64,000 nt of DNA from Mucilaginibacter terrae (lineage in GTDB: Bacteria > Bacteroidota > Bacteroidia > Sphingobacteriales > Sphingobacteriaceae): assembly GCF_031951985.1 (NCBI RefSeq), contig NZ_JAVLVU010000001.1, positions 4,774,001 to 4,838,000 of the forward strand. Direction: 5' to 3'. Shown here in pieces: positions 17,922 to 26,767 of the stretch. The notes under the pieces are model-generated. The model was not told where the DNA came from and did no database searches. It was given only the letters and a program-made list of their open reading frames with translations. Position numbers and translations under genes: made by a program. Positions within the stretch are counted from its first letter, which is position 1. Each line of letters begins with the position of its first letter.

Positions 17922-17953
17922 CTACTATTAACCAAATATACATCTACATTAAC

Positions 17954-18937
17954 ATGAATTACAGAGAATTTAAAGACGTACAAATAGCCGAGGTTGGCTT
18001 AGGCACCTGGCAACTGGGCAGCGCCGATTGGGGTGTTGTTGATAATAGCGAGGCGCTTAACATATTAAAAGCTTATACCGATGCCGGGGGCAATTTTATT
18101 GACACGGCCGATGTGTACGGTATGGGTGTAAGCGAAACCGTGATAGGTGAATTTTTAAGATCAGTTGATAAAGATATTTACGTAGCCACTAAACTGGGCC
18201 GTAGGGGTGATGAGGGCAACGGCTGGCCGCAAAACTTTACCTATGATGCGATGAAGCGCCACACCGAGGAATCATTGCAGCACTTGGGCTTATCGCAGCT
18301 GTTTTTGCAGCAATTGCATTGCATCCCTACCGAAGAAATGCGCTCGGGAAAAGTATTTGATAACCTGCGTAAACTGCAGCAGGAGGGACTGATACAATAT
18401 TTTGGTGCCAGTGTTGAAACTTCGGAAGAAGCATTGATATGTTTAGAGCAGGAAGGCCTGGCATCGCTGCAAATTATTTTTAACCTGTTTAGGCAGCATG
18501 TGGCTGATGAGGTATTTGCCAAGGCAAAAGAAAAAGGCGTAGCCCTGATAGTACGTGTACCTTTAGCCAGCGGATTATTGAGCGGTAAATTTAACGCCGA
18601 TACACAGTTTGAGCCTAAGGATCACCGTAATTTTAATGCCAATGGTGATGCCTTTAACGCAGGCGAAACCTTCTCGGGTATCGACTTTAAACAGGGCGTA
18701 AAACTGGCCGAAGAAATGAAAACCATGCTCCCCGACGACCGCATGGCACAATGGGCTATCCGCTGGATATTGGATCATCCAGAGGTAACTACGGTTATTC
18801 CCGGCGCTTCAAAAATTAGCCAGGTAAATAATAATGTGGAAGCTTCGACGCTAAAAACTCTTTCAGCAGATGTTCATCAGCAGCTAAGGAAACTATACGA
18901 TGAGGAGATTAAGGGGTTGATAAGGGGTCATTATTAA
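17954..18937 (+). CDS. Aldo/keto reductase
   Basis: NADPH-dependent oxidoreductase of the AKR TIM-barrel type, 327 residues from ATG 17954 (MNYREFKDVQIAEVGLGTWQ). The catalytic set is visible: Asp and Tyr in NFIDTADVYG, Lys in YVATKLGRR, His in LQQLHCIP. The C-terminal cofactor region contains TVIPGASKISQVNNN. An in-frame GTG at 17903 would give 17 more residues inside the previous gene and is not favoured. Substrate unknown. Confidence 0.9.
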   Translation: MNYREFKDVQIAEVGLGTWQLGSADWGVVDNSEALNILKAYTDAGGNFIDTADVYGMGVSETVIGEFLRSVDKDIYVATKLGRRGDEGNGWPQNFTYDAMKRHTEESLQHLGLSQLFLQQLHCIPTEEMRSGKVFDNLRKLQQEGLIQYFGASVETSEEALICLEQEGLASLQIIFNLFRQHVADEVFAKAKEKGVALIVRVPLASGLLSGKFNADTQFEPKDHRNFNANGDAFNAGETFSGIDFKQGVKLAEEMKTMLPDDRMAQWAIRWILDHPEVTTVIPGASKISQVNNNVEASTLKTLSADVHQQLRKLYDEEIKGLIRGHY

Positions 18938-18951
18938 AATAAACATGATGC

Positions 18952-19091
18952 CGTCATTGCGAGACAGCATGGGCTGGAGCAGGGGAGTCGAAGCAATCTG
19001 GAAGTCAGAAGCACATACCTGGGTTACTGCACAACACCTCGGGATTGCCACGTCGCCCCAACGCATTTCCCCTGCCGCTCCTCGCAATTGA
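18952..19091. repeat. CGTCATTGCGAG repeat, long diverged copy
   Basis: Begins CGTCATTGCGAGACAGCATG and ends GCCGCTCCTCGCAATTGACA, with an internal AGCAATCTGG and GGGATTGCCACGTCG. Arms are interrupted by insertions. It lies between two convergent genes. Confidence 0.6.
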
Positions 19092-19108
19092 CACTTGGGT
19101 TATTGGTT

Positions 19109-19627
19109 TTATTTCAACAGTCTCTCATACAACCCATAATTCTCCTCATCAAAGCATACAAAAGTTACTTCATCAATATCGTTGTGCTCTGCCAGGTATT
19201 TTTGAACAGCCCCTACAGCAACCTCTGCAGCTTCAGGCTTGGGGTAGCCATAAATACCTGTGCTAATGTTAGGGAAAGCTATGCTTTTAATGCCATTGGC
19301 CGAAGCCAGTTTAAGGCTGTTGGTGTAGCAGTTGGCCAGTAATACAGCCGTGTTTTTGCGACCGCCGTTATAAACCGGTCCAACCGTATGTATCACATAT
19401 TTTGCCGGGAGTTTGCCGCCGGTGGTTATCACGGCTTCGCCGGTAGCACAACCGCCTTGTTTGTTACGTATGGCTATGCATTCGTCTAATATTTGCTTTC
19501 CGCCTGCACGGTGTATGGCACCATCAACACCGCCGCCGCCCAGCAGACTGCTGTTTGCAGCGTTTACAATGGCATCAACAGGTATCTTGGTAATGTCGCC
19601 TTTAAGAAGTTTTATGCGGTTGTTCAT
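19109..19627 (-). CDS. Macro domain protein (O-acetyl-ADP-ribose deacetylase type)
   Basis: 172 residues forming one macro domain. The ADP-ribose-binding signatures are present: VDAIVNAANSSLLGGGGVDG at about 17-36, AIHRAGG following, and the second phosphate loop IAFPNISTGIYGYP near 115-128. This is the YmdB/MacroD subgroup that hydrolyses O-acetyl-ADP-ribose or mono-ADP-ribosyl bonds. No ADP-ribosyltransferase or sirtuin gene is adjacent. Confidence 0.92.
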   Translation of the reverse strand: MNNRIKLLKGDITKIPVDAIVNAANSSLLGGGGVDGAIHRAGGKQILDECIAIRNKQGGCATGEAVITTGGKLPAKYVIHTVGPVYNGGRKNTAVLLANCYTNSLKLASANGIKSIAFPNISTGIYGYPKPEAAEVAVGAVQKYLAEHNDIDEVTFVCFDEENYGLYERLLK

Positions 19628-19659
19628 GCTTAAAACAACGCCTGGATAAGTAAATTGGT

Positions 19660-20316
19660 TTACAAATTTAACCCGATAATAATTGATAGGTCAAACCCCG
19701 AGGCTTGTGCCGGGTTCATATCACGTTGTACATATTGGTTGCCCGACGGTTTAAATTCAATGTGGCGGTAGCGTATGCCGGGTTCTACGGTAACTTTACG
19801 GTCGGCATAAGCCATGTACGATGCTTCGATGTTGAAGCCCCGGGCCATTTGGTATTTGATGGAGGGCAGCTTTTCATTATTTTCTTTAAAGCCAGCCCAG
19901 CCGGGTATGCTGAAGTTTAAACCTCCACCTACACGTACAAGGCTTGAAGAATTTGGAATGATAGGAAATTTATAATTCAAACCTGCATTGAAGGTTACCC
20001 GACTAAAGGTAAAATAACTTTCATTGTCCCAGTAATCATCACGGTCGGTCATTTTGATAGCCAGGTTTTGTTGAAAGCCAATAGTGGCATATGGCTCAAG
20101 ATGCGTGGTAGGCATCAGTCTTATACCGGCTTCTAAACCCATGCCTCCACCGGGGCTGTAAGGAATTATCTCATCGCCATAATAAAGGTTATTGTATTGA
20201 ATGCCCACGCCAAGGTTATAGCGGGCAATAAATTGTACCGGCGTTTGCGCTTTAACAGCAGATACCGAAAACATAAGCAGAACTAATGCTGCGATAAGGA
20301 ATTGTAAAGGTTTCAT
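19660..20316 (-). CDS. Outer-membrane beta-barrel protein
   Basis: 218 residues with a signal peptide (cleavage near VKAQ/TPVQF) and an alternating strand pattern rich in Tyr and Gly, ending in LSIIIGLNL, a typical barrel C-terminus. Strand pairs such as FIARYNLGVGIQYNNLYYG and RMRH-free turns suggest an eight-stranded porin-like barrel of the OmpA/PorT-like general class. Specific role unknown. Confidence 0.75.
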   Translation of the reverse strand: MKPLQFLIAALVLLMFSVSAVKAQTPVQFIARYNLGVGIQYNNLYYGDEIIPYSPGGGMGLEAGIRLMPTTHLEPYATIGFQQNLAIKMTDRDDYWDNESYFTFSRVTFNAGLNYKFPIIPNSSSLVRVGGGLNFSIPGWAGFKENNEKLPSIKYQMARGFNIEASYMAYADRKVTVEPGIRYRHIEFKPSGNQYVQRDMNPAQASGFDLSIIIGLNL

Positions 20317-20369
20317 GTGTGATAAGACAAGAGCGTGAGGCCGAGGTTTAACGGCTGCCTATCTAAAAT

Positions 20370-20897
20370 TTACCCCTCGTGCTTGGCTGCCATAAACAGG
20401 GCTTTAAGTTCGGTTGCATCACTGGGTTCCATACGACCGCTTAATATGAGGCGCAACTGCCTGCGGCGTAATGCACCATTGTACATTACTATGTCGTCCT
20501 CGGTTTCGGGGATAATTTCGGGCACGGCAACGGGTTTTCCTGCATCATCTAAAGCTACAAAGGTGTAATAAGCTTCATTACTTTTTGCTTTGGTACCTGA
20601 TGGTATATTTTGCGCCCAAACATCCAAACGTACCTCCATCGATTTGTTGAACGCCCTTGTTACACGTGCCTCAATGGTTACGGCATCGCCCAAACTAATA
20701 CCTTTTTGAAAAGATACGTTATCAACCGAAGCTGTTACCACCAACCTGTTACTATGCTTTTGCGCGCTCAGGGCCGCAGCAATATCCATCCAGTACAGCA
20801 AGCGCCCACCCATCAGGTTGTGCATCATATTGGTATCATTGGGTAATACCAGTTCATTCATTATCACTAAAGAGTCCTTTGGGTTTTTGGCTTGCAT
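20370..20897 (-). CDS. Acyl-CoA thioesterase (hotdog fold)
   Basis: From ATG 20897 (MQAKNPKDS) about 175 residues. The YciA/BACH-type signature is present: PNDTNMMHNLMGGRLLYWMD with the catalytic Asn/Asp region, then SVDNVSFQKGISLGDAVTIEARV. It hydrolyses acyl-CoA to free acid and CoA in the cytosol; chain-length preference cannot be told. The longer frame up to 20948 runs into a repeat hairpin and is not favoured. Confidence 0.88.
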   Translation of the reverse strand: MQAKNPKDSLVIMNELVLPNDTNMMHNLMGGRLLYWMDIAAALSAQKHSNRLVVTASVDNVSFQKGISLGDAVTIEARVTRAFNKSMEVRLDVWAQNIPSGTKAKSNEAYYTFVALDDAGKPVAVPEIIPETEDDIVMYNGALRRRQLRLILSGRMEPSDATELKALFMAAKHEG

Positions 20898-20928
20898 AGT
20901 TTGGCAAAGATAGTGTTTGAGCTGCGAG

Positions 20929-21031
20929 AATATAGAGTACAGAATCAAGAATACAGATTTTTAAATTAGTTATTCAGCACGGCTGATATGTTTTCAAGTC
21001 TTGATTCCTGATTCTGTACTCTTGACTCTAT
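20929..21031. repeat. Hairpin of GAATCAAGAGTACA-type units
   Basis: The left arm (20929-20957, ATAGAGTACAGAATCAAGAA...) and right arm (20997-21031, TTGATTCCTGATTCTGTACT...) are imperfect reverse complements, both built of units like GAATCA, AGAGTAC and AGAATAC. It separates the plug gene from the thioesterase gene on the same strand and its last bases cover the plug stop codon. Units of the same type recur at 25803-25928 and 51986-52023. Confidence 0.65.
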
Positions 21032-22371
21032 TTCGAACTCACCAGCTTATATCCCACCAACTCTTCCCACCTTGAGCCGGGCGGGCGGTAGTAAACCAGC
21101 ATTTGGTATTCGTTCTCGGTTTCAAAATAGCTGCCTTCAATTGGAGTGCTATCAGGTTTGTTGGTTGCTGGGTTTTGCACGACGTATAAATAGTCGTATA
21201 CACCCTGTTTAAGTTTAACTACACCGTTAAAACGATTACGCAGTACGTCATACTCAAGCTTATTAAAGTCGTTTATTTCGTAGTTGTTAAACTTGCCGGT
21301 TATATATACGTTGCCATTAAACAAGCCTTTCGGTGGCAATAAACTAAAGTACACATTGGCATAATCACCATCGGTGCGGGCATCGCGGCCATCCTGATTG
21401 ATGATGAAAAAGTTGCCATCGTTGTCATATTCCAGCAGGTAGGCGTTGCGGTTACGGCTTTCATCGTTCAATAGCAAAACGGTATTAGCCGAGTCTTTAA
21501 ATATGCGTGTAATACGTTCGGAATTTAGCTTGAGTGTACGCATATCAAAGTGCCTGAACTCGTTACCACCGGCAAAATCATTGCTGTTAAAGTCGTTATA
21601 AATAAGCTGACCGTTGCGCACAAAGGTAGGGCGGGTGTTGAGTTGCGCTGTTTCGGGGCGACCGTTTTGCATTACCAGTACCTTGATGTCGTTGTAAGGG
21701 TTTTGCACGTTCAATCCGCCGTAATTAACCTGAAAATTAAGCTTTTGATTGTTTGCCCGTGCCTGTACATTATTTGATGGCACGAGTTCGGCCGCTAAAC
21801 TCACCGCAGTGCCGGTCACATAAATGCGGCGGGTAATAATCAAATGACTTTGGTCGCTGTCTTCATAAACCTTTAACAGGTAATTACCCGCCAGTTTTGG
21901 GGCGATGTTTTGATTAGGAAGCTTTACCTCATAGTGGATATACTTTTGCATGGTACCGCTCGAGTAGCTGTAATCCATAATGCGGTCTTCCATAAATCCC
22001 TGCAGGTACTCGGCAGGCGATAGACGTGAGGTATTCCACTGGGCATCGCAATGCTCAAGGGTGTAGTAATAGTTGCGGCTGCGGCCTTCTAAATCATCAA
22101 AAGCAAGTAGGAGTTGTTCGTTGCTACGTAGCGCAATTACCGGGAATGAACCCTGTTTGACTGTGTTGTAGCACTCCACGCTTTTTATGCTGGCGCGATA
22201 AGTATGATCGGTATATTGTATTTTTTGCTGCGCGAAGGATGGGAAGGTGAAAAGCGACAATAGCACCACGCAAAAAAGAACTTTGTCATTGCGAGCGATA
22301 GCGTGGCAATCCCCTCGTTGATTATAAACGCGACGGGATTGCCACGTCGCTATCGCTCCTCGCAATGACAT
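21028..22371 (-). CDS. Type IX secretion system plug protein (DUF5103 family)
   Basis: The mature part shows the DUF5103 pattern: NYYYTLEHCDAQWNTSRLSP, EYLQGFMEDRIMDYSYSSGT, then GNYLLKVYEDSDQSHLIITR. Members of this family plug the SprA channel of the type IX secretion system on the periplasmic side. A signal peptide (VLFCVVLLSLFTFPSFAQQ) is present, but the ATG at 22371 and the first ~30 residues (SLRGAIATWQS...) are the translation of a dispersed palindromic repeat at 22284-22370. A further in-frame start at 22425 would overlap the ABC-F gene. The native start was probably displaced by the repeat; GTG codons inside the signal segment are alternatives. Confidence 0.85.
   Translation of the reverse strand: MSLRGAIATWQSRRVYNQRGDCHAIARNDKVLFCVVLLSLFTFPSFAQQKIQYTDHTYRASIKSVECYNTVKQGSFPVIALRSNEQLLLAFDDLEGRSRNYYYTLEHCDAQWNTSRLSPAEYLQGFMEDRIMDYSYSSGTMQKYIHYEVKLPNQNIAPKLAGNYLLKVYEDSDQSHLIITRRIYVTGTAVSLAAELVPSNNVQARANNQKLNFQVNYGGLNVQNPYNDIKVLVMQNGRPETAQLNTRPTFVRNGQLIYNDFNSNDFAGGNEFRHFDMRTLKLNSERITRIFKDSANTVLLLNDESRNRNAYLLEYDNDGNFFIINQDGRDARTDGDYANVYFSLLPPKGLFNGNVYITGKFNNYEINDFNKLEYDVLRNRFNGVVKLKQGVYDYLYVVQNPATNKPDSTPIEGSYFETENEYQMLVYYRPPGSRWEELVGYKLVSSK
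22284..22370. repeat. TGTCATTGCGAG palindromic repeat inside a gene's 5' end
   Basis: Imperfect inverted arms: TGTCATTGCGAGCGATAGCG... on the left and ...GCTATCGCTCCTCGCAATGACA on the right. It lies between the ABC-F stop codon and the signal-peptide region of the type IX plug gene, and contributes the only nearby in-frame ATG of that gene. Confidence 0.75.
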
Positions 22372-22382
22372 ATAGTGTTTTA

Positions 22383-24302
22383 TTATGCCTCCAGCTCCAT
22401 GATCTGCTCGGCCAAAGTTTCCCAATGCTGCTGTAGTTGCTGTAAAGCGGTTTGTTTTTGCTGGTAAGAAGCGTTGGTTTCTTTTAGTTTGGCGGCGTTA
22501 TTAAAAACTTCCTCGTCGGCCAGTTTATTTTCCAGTTGCTTAACTTCTTTTTCAAGATCGGCAATTTGTTGTTCCATTTTGCCCAAATCCTGGTTCAGTT
22601 TTTTAAGCTGCTTGTTTTTATCTTCGGATGGCTGCTGTTTAACCGGCTCTTTCTTTTCCTCCTTTACAGGTTTTGGGGCAGGGGCGGCAGCTTTAGGCTC
22701 TAACTTACGTTTGGAGTTCCATTCCTCGTATTCCTGGTAGGTGCCCGGGTATTCTTTAATTTGATGGTTTTCAATAAACCATATTTTGTTAGCAATATTA
22801 TCAAGGAAATAACGGTCGTGTGATACGGCAATTACCGTACCCTCGTACTGCTGTATGGCCTGTATCAAAATATTAACCGACTGCATGTCCAAGTGGTTGG
22901 TAGGCTCATCCAGTACCAAAAAGTTGGCATCAGCGGTAAGCGCCTTGGCCAACGCCACACGCGATTTTTCACCACCCGAAAGCACTTTGATCTTCTTGAA
23001 CACATCATCGCCCGTAAACAAAAACGAACCTAATATGGAGCGCAACTCCGTATCGGTATGTTTGGGGGCGAATGATTGCAGCTCGGCCAGTATCTCATTA
23101 TCCAGGTGTAATGATTCCAGTTGGTGCTGGGCAAAAAACGTTTGCGAAACATTATGACCGGTTGTGCTGGTACCGGTATATTCTTTATCGGCACCGGCAA
23201 TAATGCGCAACAAGGTTGATTTACCTTTACCGTTGGCACCAATGAGGGCAATTTTGTCGCCCTTTTCAATTACCGCACCAGTATTTTCTAAAATATTAAG
23301 GTTAGGGTAGCTCTTGCTTACATTCTCCAATACCACCACATGGCGGCCCGAAGGCTTGCTGAACTTAAAGTTAAAGTTAACCGATGGGTTATCATCATCC
23401 ACATCATCTACCCGCTCCATTTTATCGAGCATTTTAATGCGCGATTGTGCCATTTTAGCTTTAGATGCCTTGGCCCGGAAACGCTCGATCAGTTTTTCTT
23501 CCTGCTTAATTTTGGCTTGCTGGTTTTTAAACTCGCCACGCTGAATTTCTTCGCGCATGCCCTTTTCTTCCAGGTAAAAGGTGTAATTGCCCGCGTAAAC
23601 GGTTAGCTTACCTTTGCGGCTTTCAACCGTGCGGTTAATTACTTTATCGAGGAACCATCTATCGTGCGATACGATAACGATAGCGCCTTCAAAGCTGCGG
23701 AGGTAATCTTCCAGCCACACAATTGAGGGTAAGTCCAGGTGGTTGGTAGGCTCATCCAGCAGCAAAATATCGGGGGCTTGTAAAAGTATTTTGGCCAGCA
23801 TTACCCGCATACGCCATCCACCCGAAAAGGTGGCCAGCTTGCGGTCCTGGTCGGCTTCGGCAAAACCTAAACCGGCTAAAATTTCGTGGGCCTTGTATTC
23901 TATATTATAACCGTCTAAGGCTTCAAACTCCACTTGCTTGTCGCTTAGCTTGTTCAACAGATCTTCGCTGTAATCGGTTTCCAGTTTTTTTAGCAGGGTC
24001 TCAATTTCCGTATGCAGCTGGTTTTGGCGTTCAAAAGCCTCCATGGCTACATGCAAAATCGATTTGTCGGATGAGTACGATAACAAGTCTTGGTTGAGAT
24101 AGCCAATGGTTAAATCTTTAGCCATTGATATAGAGCCCGAAGTAGGCTTATAGTCGCCCACAATAATTTTAAGCAAAGTGGTTTTGCCGGTACCATTGGC
24201 CCCAATCAGGCCAATTTTTTCTCCGGGTTTAATATGCCAGTTGGCTTCATCATACAGGGCACGGGCACCAATCTCGAACGTAAGGTTATTTATCGCAATC
24301 AT
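22383..24302 (-). CDS. ABC-F family ATP-binding cassette protein
   Basis: 639 residues with two ABC domains in one chain and no membrane segments. Walker A GANGTGKTTLL (about 34-44) and GANGKGKSTLL (about 353-363), and two copies of LDEPTNHLD with signatures SGGWR and SGGEKSR. Between them is a charged linker (GEFKNQQAKIKQEEKLIERF). A C-terminal coiled coil (about 545-635) follows a Pro/Lys/Ala-rich hinge, as in Uup-type members. ABC-F proteins act on the ribosome E site to resolve stalls or protect from antibiotics; the linker alone does not decide which. Confidence 0.93.
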   Translation of the reverse strand: MIAINNLTFEIGARALYDEANWHIKPGEKIGLIGANGTGKTTLLKIIVGDYKPTSGSISMAKDLTIGYLNQDLLSYSSDKSILHVAMEAFERQNQLHTEIETLLKKLETDYSEDLLNKLSDKQVEFEALDGYNIEYKAHEILAGLGFAEADQDRKLATFSGGWRMRVMLAKILLQAPDILLLDEPTNHLDLPSIVWLEDYLRSFEGAIVIVSHDRWFLDKVINRTVESRKGKLTVYAGNYTFYLEEKGMREEIQRGEFKNQQAKIKQEEKLIERFRAKASKAKMAQSRIKMLDKMERVDDVDDDNPSVNFNFKFSKPSGRHVVVLENVSKSYPNLNILENTGAVIEKGDKIALIGANGKGKSTLLRIIAGADKEYTGTSTTGHNVSQTFFAQHQLESLHLDNEILAELQSFAPKHTDTELRSILGSFLFTGDDVFKKIKVLSGGEKSRVALAKALTADANFLVLDEPTNHLDMQSVNILIQAIQQYEGTVIAVSHDRYFLDNIANKIWFIENHQIKEYPGTYQEYEEWNSKRKLEPKAAAPAPKPVKEEKKEPVKQQPSEDKNKQLKKLNQDLGKMEQQIADLEKEVKQLENKLADEEVFNNAAKLKETNASYQQKQTALQQLQQHWETLAEQIMELEA

Positions 24303-24480
24303 TATTAAGGCAAAGATACCTTTTTAAGGCGAAAGGGTAAAGGCGAAAAGGTTATGCAATTATCAGGCTAAACCCCTATGCCGAAATATATTACTAACTA
24401 CTTCGCTAAATTTAACGGGTATAATACTGTGGCATATTGCACGTTTATACATCATTTAAACAGCCAGTTATCACAAGCAC

Positions 24481-25812
24481 ATGAGCAACGTAAATTTTCA
24501 AACCGATAAGCAAACCCTTACCGATTTATCTGTTTTTGATGTTTCGGGGCAAAAATCAATAACCGGATTGTTTACTCCCGTTACGTTTGGCGGCGGTGCG
24601 CTACTGGCTCGGATGATAAAGAGGCCGCTTAATGACCCGCAAATAATCAGGGAACGGCTAACGGCCATTGAAACTTTGCAGCGAAGCAGTGAAAAATTAA
24701 AGCTGAACAAGCAGGACGTTGATTTTATTGAATACTATTTAGCCAGTGGTTATGCACCCAAAAAGTTCTCATTGGTTAAAGCTTTGGCAACTGCTGTAAA
24801 ATACCGATGGTCAAATTCGGGCAGCTATTACATTACTGCACGTGGAACCACTTTATTGGTAAAGCTACTAAACGCCGTTTACCAATACCTGCAGGTTTTT
24901 ATAGAATCGGGTTCAATGCTCATTGCACGGTATTATGAAAATTATAATGCTGTATTTGATAAACCCGGTTTTGAATTGATTGGAAAGCTAAACGGCAAAG
25001 AGCGCTTATCTGCACTGAAAATTGAGCGTTGCAATCACCTTTTTAGGGGGAGTTTAAAAAATGAGGTAAGGCAGCTAATTGATATTGTTTATGAACTGGA
25101 TGCATTTAACGCGGTAGCCGGTAAGGCAGCACAACTTAATTTTTGTTATCCGGTAATAGTCGAAGAAACGGATTTGCGGCTTGAGTTTAGCGGTGTTTTT
25201 CATCCGCTTGTAGCCAATGCCGTAGGTAGTGATATTAGCTTTAGCGTTAATGCAAATTTGTGTTTTGTAACGGGCGCAAATATGGCCGGAAAGTCAACTT
25301 TACTAAAATCAATAGGTATTGCTGTTCTATTGGCACATGTGGGTTTCCCGGTACCGGCATTGGGTATGACAACTACTCTATTCAGTGGCTTGTTTACCAC
25401 CATTAACCTTTCAGATAACATTAACGCCGGTTATAGCCACTATTATGCCGAAGTGCGGCGGGTGAAGGAAATTGCCGTTAAAATTGGAGAATTGAAAAAA
25501 GTGGTGGTAATTTTTGACGAGCTTTTTAGAGGAACCAATGTTAAGGATGCTCTCGAAGCATCTGTACAAATAATTAAAGCACTTGCTCCAATTAAAAATT
25601 GCGTATTCATCATATCTACCCACATTATTGAAGCCGCCGCGAGCATTGATAGTATTGAAAATGTATTTTTTAAATGCATGCGAACTTCTACTGCAAGCCA
25701 GGAATTTACTTATAGCTACAAATTAGAGAATGGTGTTTGTACCGAAAGAGTGGGTTTAAAAATAATTGAAGACGAGGGAATAGTTGCTTTATTAAAAGCA
25801 AATGCAGAATAA
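24481..25812 (+). CDS. MutS-like ATPase lacking the mismatch-recognition domain
   Basis: 443 residues. The C-terminal half is the MutS ATPase domain: Walker A GANMAGKST at 265-273, Walker B VVVIFDELFRGTN near 340-352, and FIISTHI. The N-terminal part is helical and corresponds to the lever/clamp regions; the mismatch-binding domain I and connector domain II of true MutS are absent. It starts with a short SVFD segment typical of this Bacteroidota subgroup. Its role in DNA transactions is unknown; it should not be annotated as mutS. The gene diverges from the ABC-F gene and converges on an SGNH hydrolase gene. Confidence 0.85.
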   Translation: MSNVNFQTDKQTLTDLSVFDVSGQKSITGLFTPVTFGGGALLARMIKRPLNDPQIIRERLTAIETLQRSSEKLKLNKQDVDFIEYYLASGYAPKKFSLVKALATAVKYRWSNSGSYYITARGTTLLVKLLNAVYQYLQVFIESGSMLIARYYENYNAVFDKPGFELIGKLNGKERLSALKIERCNHLFRGSLKNEVRQLIDIVYELDAFNAVAGKAAQLNFCYPVIVEETDLRLEFSGVFHPLVANAVGSDISFSVNANLCFVTGANMAGKSTLLKSIGIAVLLAHVGFPVPALGMTTTLFSGLFTTINLSDNINAGYSHYYAEVRRVKEIAVKIGELKKVVVIFDELFRGTNVKDALEASVQIIKALAPIKNCVFIISTHIIEAAASIDSIENVFFKCMRTSTASQEFTYSYKLENGVCTERVGLKIIEDEGIVALLKANAE

Positions 25813-25928
25813 GGAATGCAGAATCAAGGATACAGAGTGTAGTTATAGCAATGTAAAAATGCTCAGAGAGTCAGCAACCAAGAGCCAGCTCTTGGTTGCT
25901 GACTCTTGTCTCTTGATTCTATATCTTA
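25803..25928. terminator. Large nested hairpin between convergent genes
   Basis: The core is a perfect 18-bp stem (25867-25884 with 25889-25906; arm AGAGTCAGCAACCAAGAG) with a CCAG loop. It is nested in outer arms of GAATCAAGGATACAGAG / CTCTTGTCTCTTGATTC type. It lies between two stop codons, so a bidirectional termination or 3'-end role is likely. Confidence 0.7.
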
Positions 25929-26690
25929 CTTTACTGTCTTCAACCAAGCCTTAGCCATCAACGCGGCACCGGCTACGGTTGGGTGTACGCCATCGGCGGT
26001 CCAATAGCTACCCGGAGCCGATTTTAGCGCTTCATCAAATACCGATTGGTAGGGGATGAACATCGCGTCGTATTCATTTGCAATTTCTTTGGCAACGGCA
26101 CGGTACTCGTTAAATTTAGGATACCATTTATCGGTTACAGCTTTTACGCCTAAAACCGCAAATGGCTCACCTATAATGAGTTTTACATCGGGCAGGGCTT
26201 GTTTGGTGCTATCTAACAGTTTTTTATAATCGGTATGGTAGGTTTCGATAGTGCCGGTGTAGCCGTTGGTAAGCGTGTGCCAAAAATCGTTTACGCCTAT
26301 CATAATGCTCAGCACGTTGGGTTTAATTTGCAGGCAGTCGGCGTCCCAACGTTCGGCCAGTTGGTATACTTTGTTTCCGCTAATGCCGCGGTCCCATATC
26401 TGCAGGTTTTTACCCGGATTGTTCAGCAGTAGATCGGCGGCGGCCAAATTAGCGTAGCCGTTGCCAAACATGCCGGCTGTGTTAGGACTGGTGGTGGTGC
26501 GGTTGCGTCCGGCATCGGTTATACTATCGCCCTGAAATAGGATAATATCGTTTGCATTTAAGGATACCTTCTTGGCGGCTTTGCTATCTGTTTTTACAGC
26601 TGCCGATACAATATCAGGAATAGATATGCTGGCTACAGCGGCCAGCGTAGAGCCGGTAATAAATTTGCGGCGGTTAAATTGGTTACTCAT
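25926..26690 (-). CDS. SGNH/GDSL hydrolase with twin-arginine signal
   Basis: 254 residues. The N-terminus NRRKFITGSTLAAVASISIP is a Tat-like signal, so the enzyme is probably exported folded. Block I is LFQGDSITDAG with the nucleophile Ser56; block III is IGVNDFW; the catalytic Asp/His pair lies in DGVHPT near the end. The family includes carbohydrate esterases and acetylxylan esterases acting on glycans; the substrate is not evident here. Confidence 0.9.
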   Translation of the reverse strand: MSNQFNRRKFITGSTLAAVASISIPDIVSAAVKTDSKAAKKVSLNANDIILFQGDSITDAGRNRTTTSPNTAGMFGNGYANLAAADLLLNNPGKNLQIWDRGISGNKVYQLAERWDADCLQIKPNVLSIMIGVNDFWHTLTNGYTGTIETYHTDYKKLLDSTKQALPDVKLIIGEPFAVLGVKAVTDKWYPKFNEYRAVAKEIANEYDAMFIPYQSVFDEALKSAPGSYWTADGVHPTVAGAALMAKAWLKTVK

Positions 26691-26755
26691 TGGTTTGCTA
26701 TGAGCAGCCTAAAGTAGAATGTTTAAATCATATCTGCAAACTCCGAGTAAACGTC

Positions 26756-26763
26756 TAAATTTG
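26756..26763 (+). promoter_or_regulatory. Putative -7 box TAAATTTG immediately before pyrD
   Basis: Exact TAnnTTTG match ending 4 nt before the pyrD ATG. If used, transcription would begin at about the start codon, giving a leaderless mRNA. No matching -33 TTG is seen at the usual distance, so the call is tentative. Confidence 0.4.
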
Positions 26764-26767
26764 TGCC

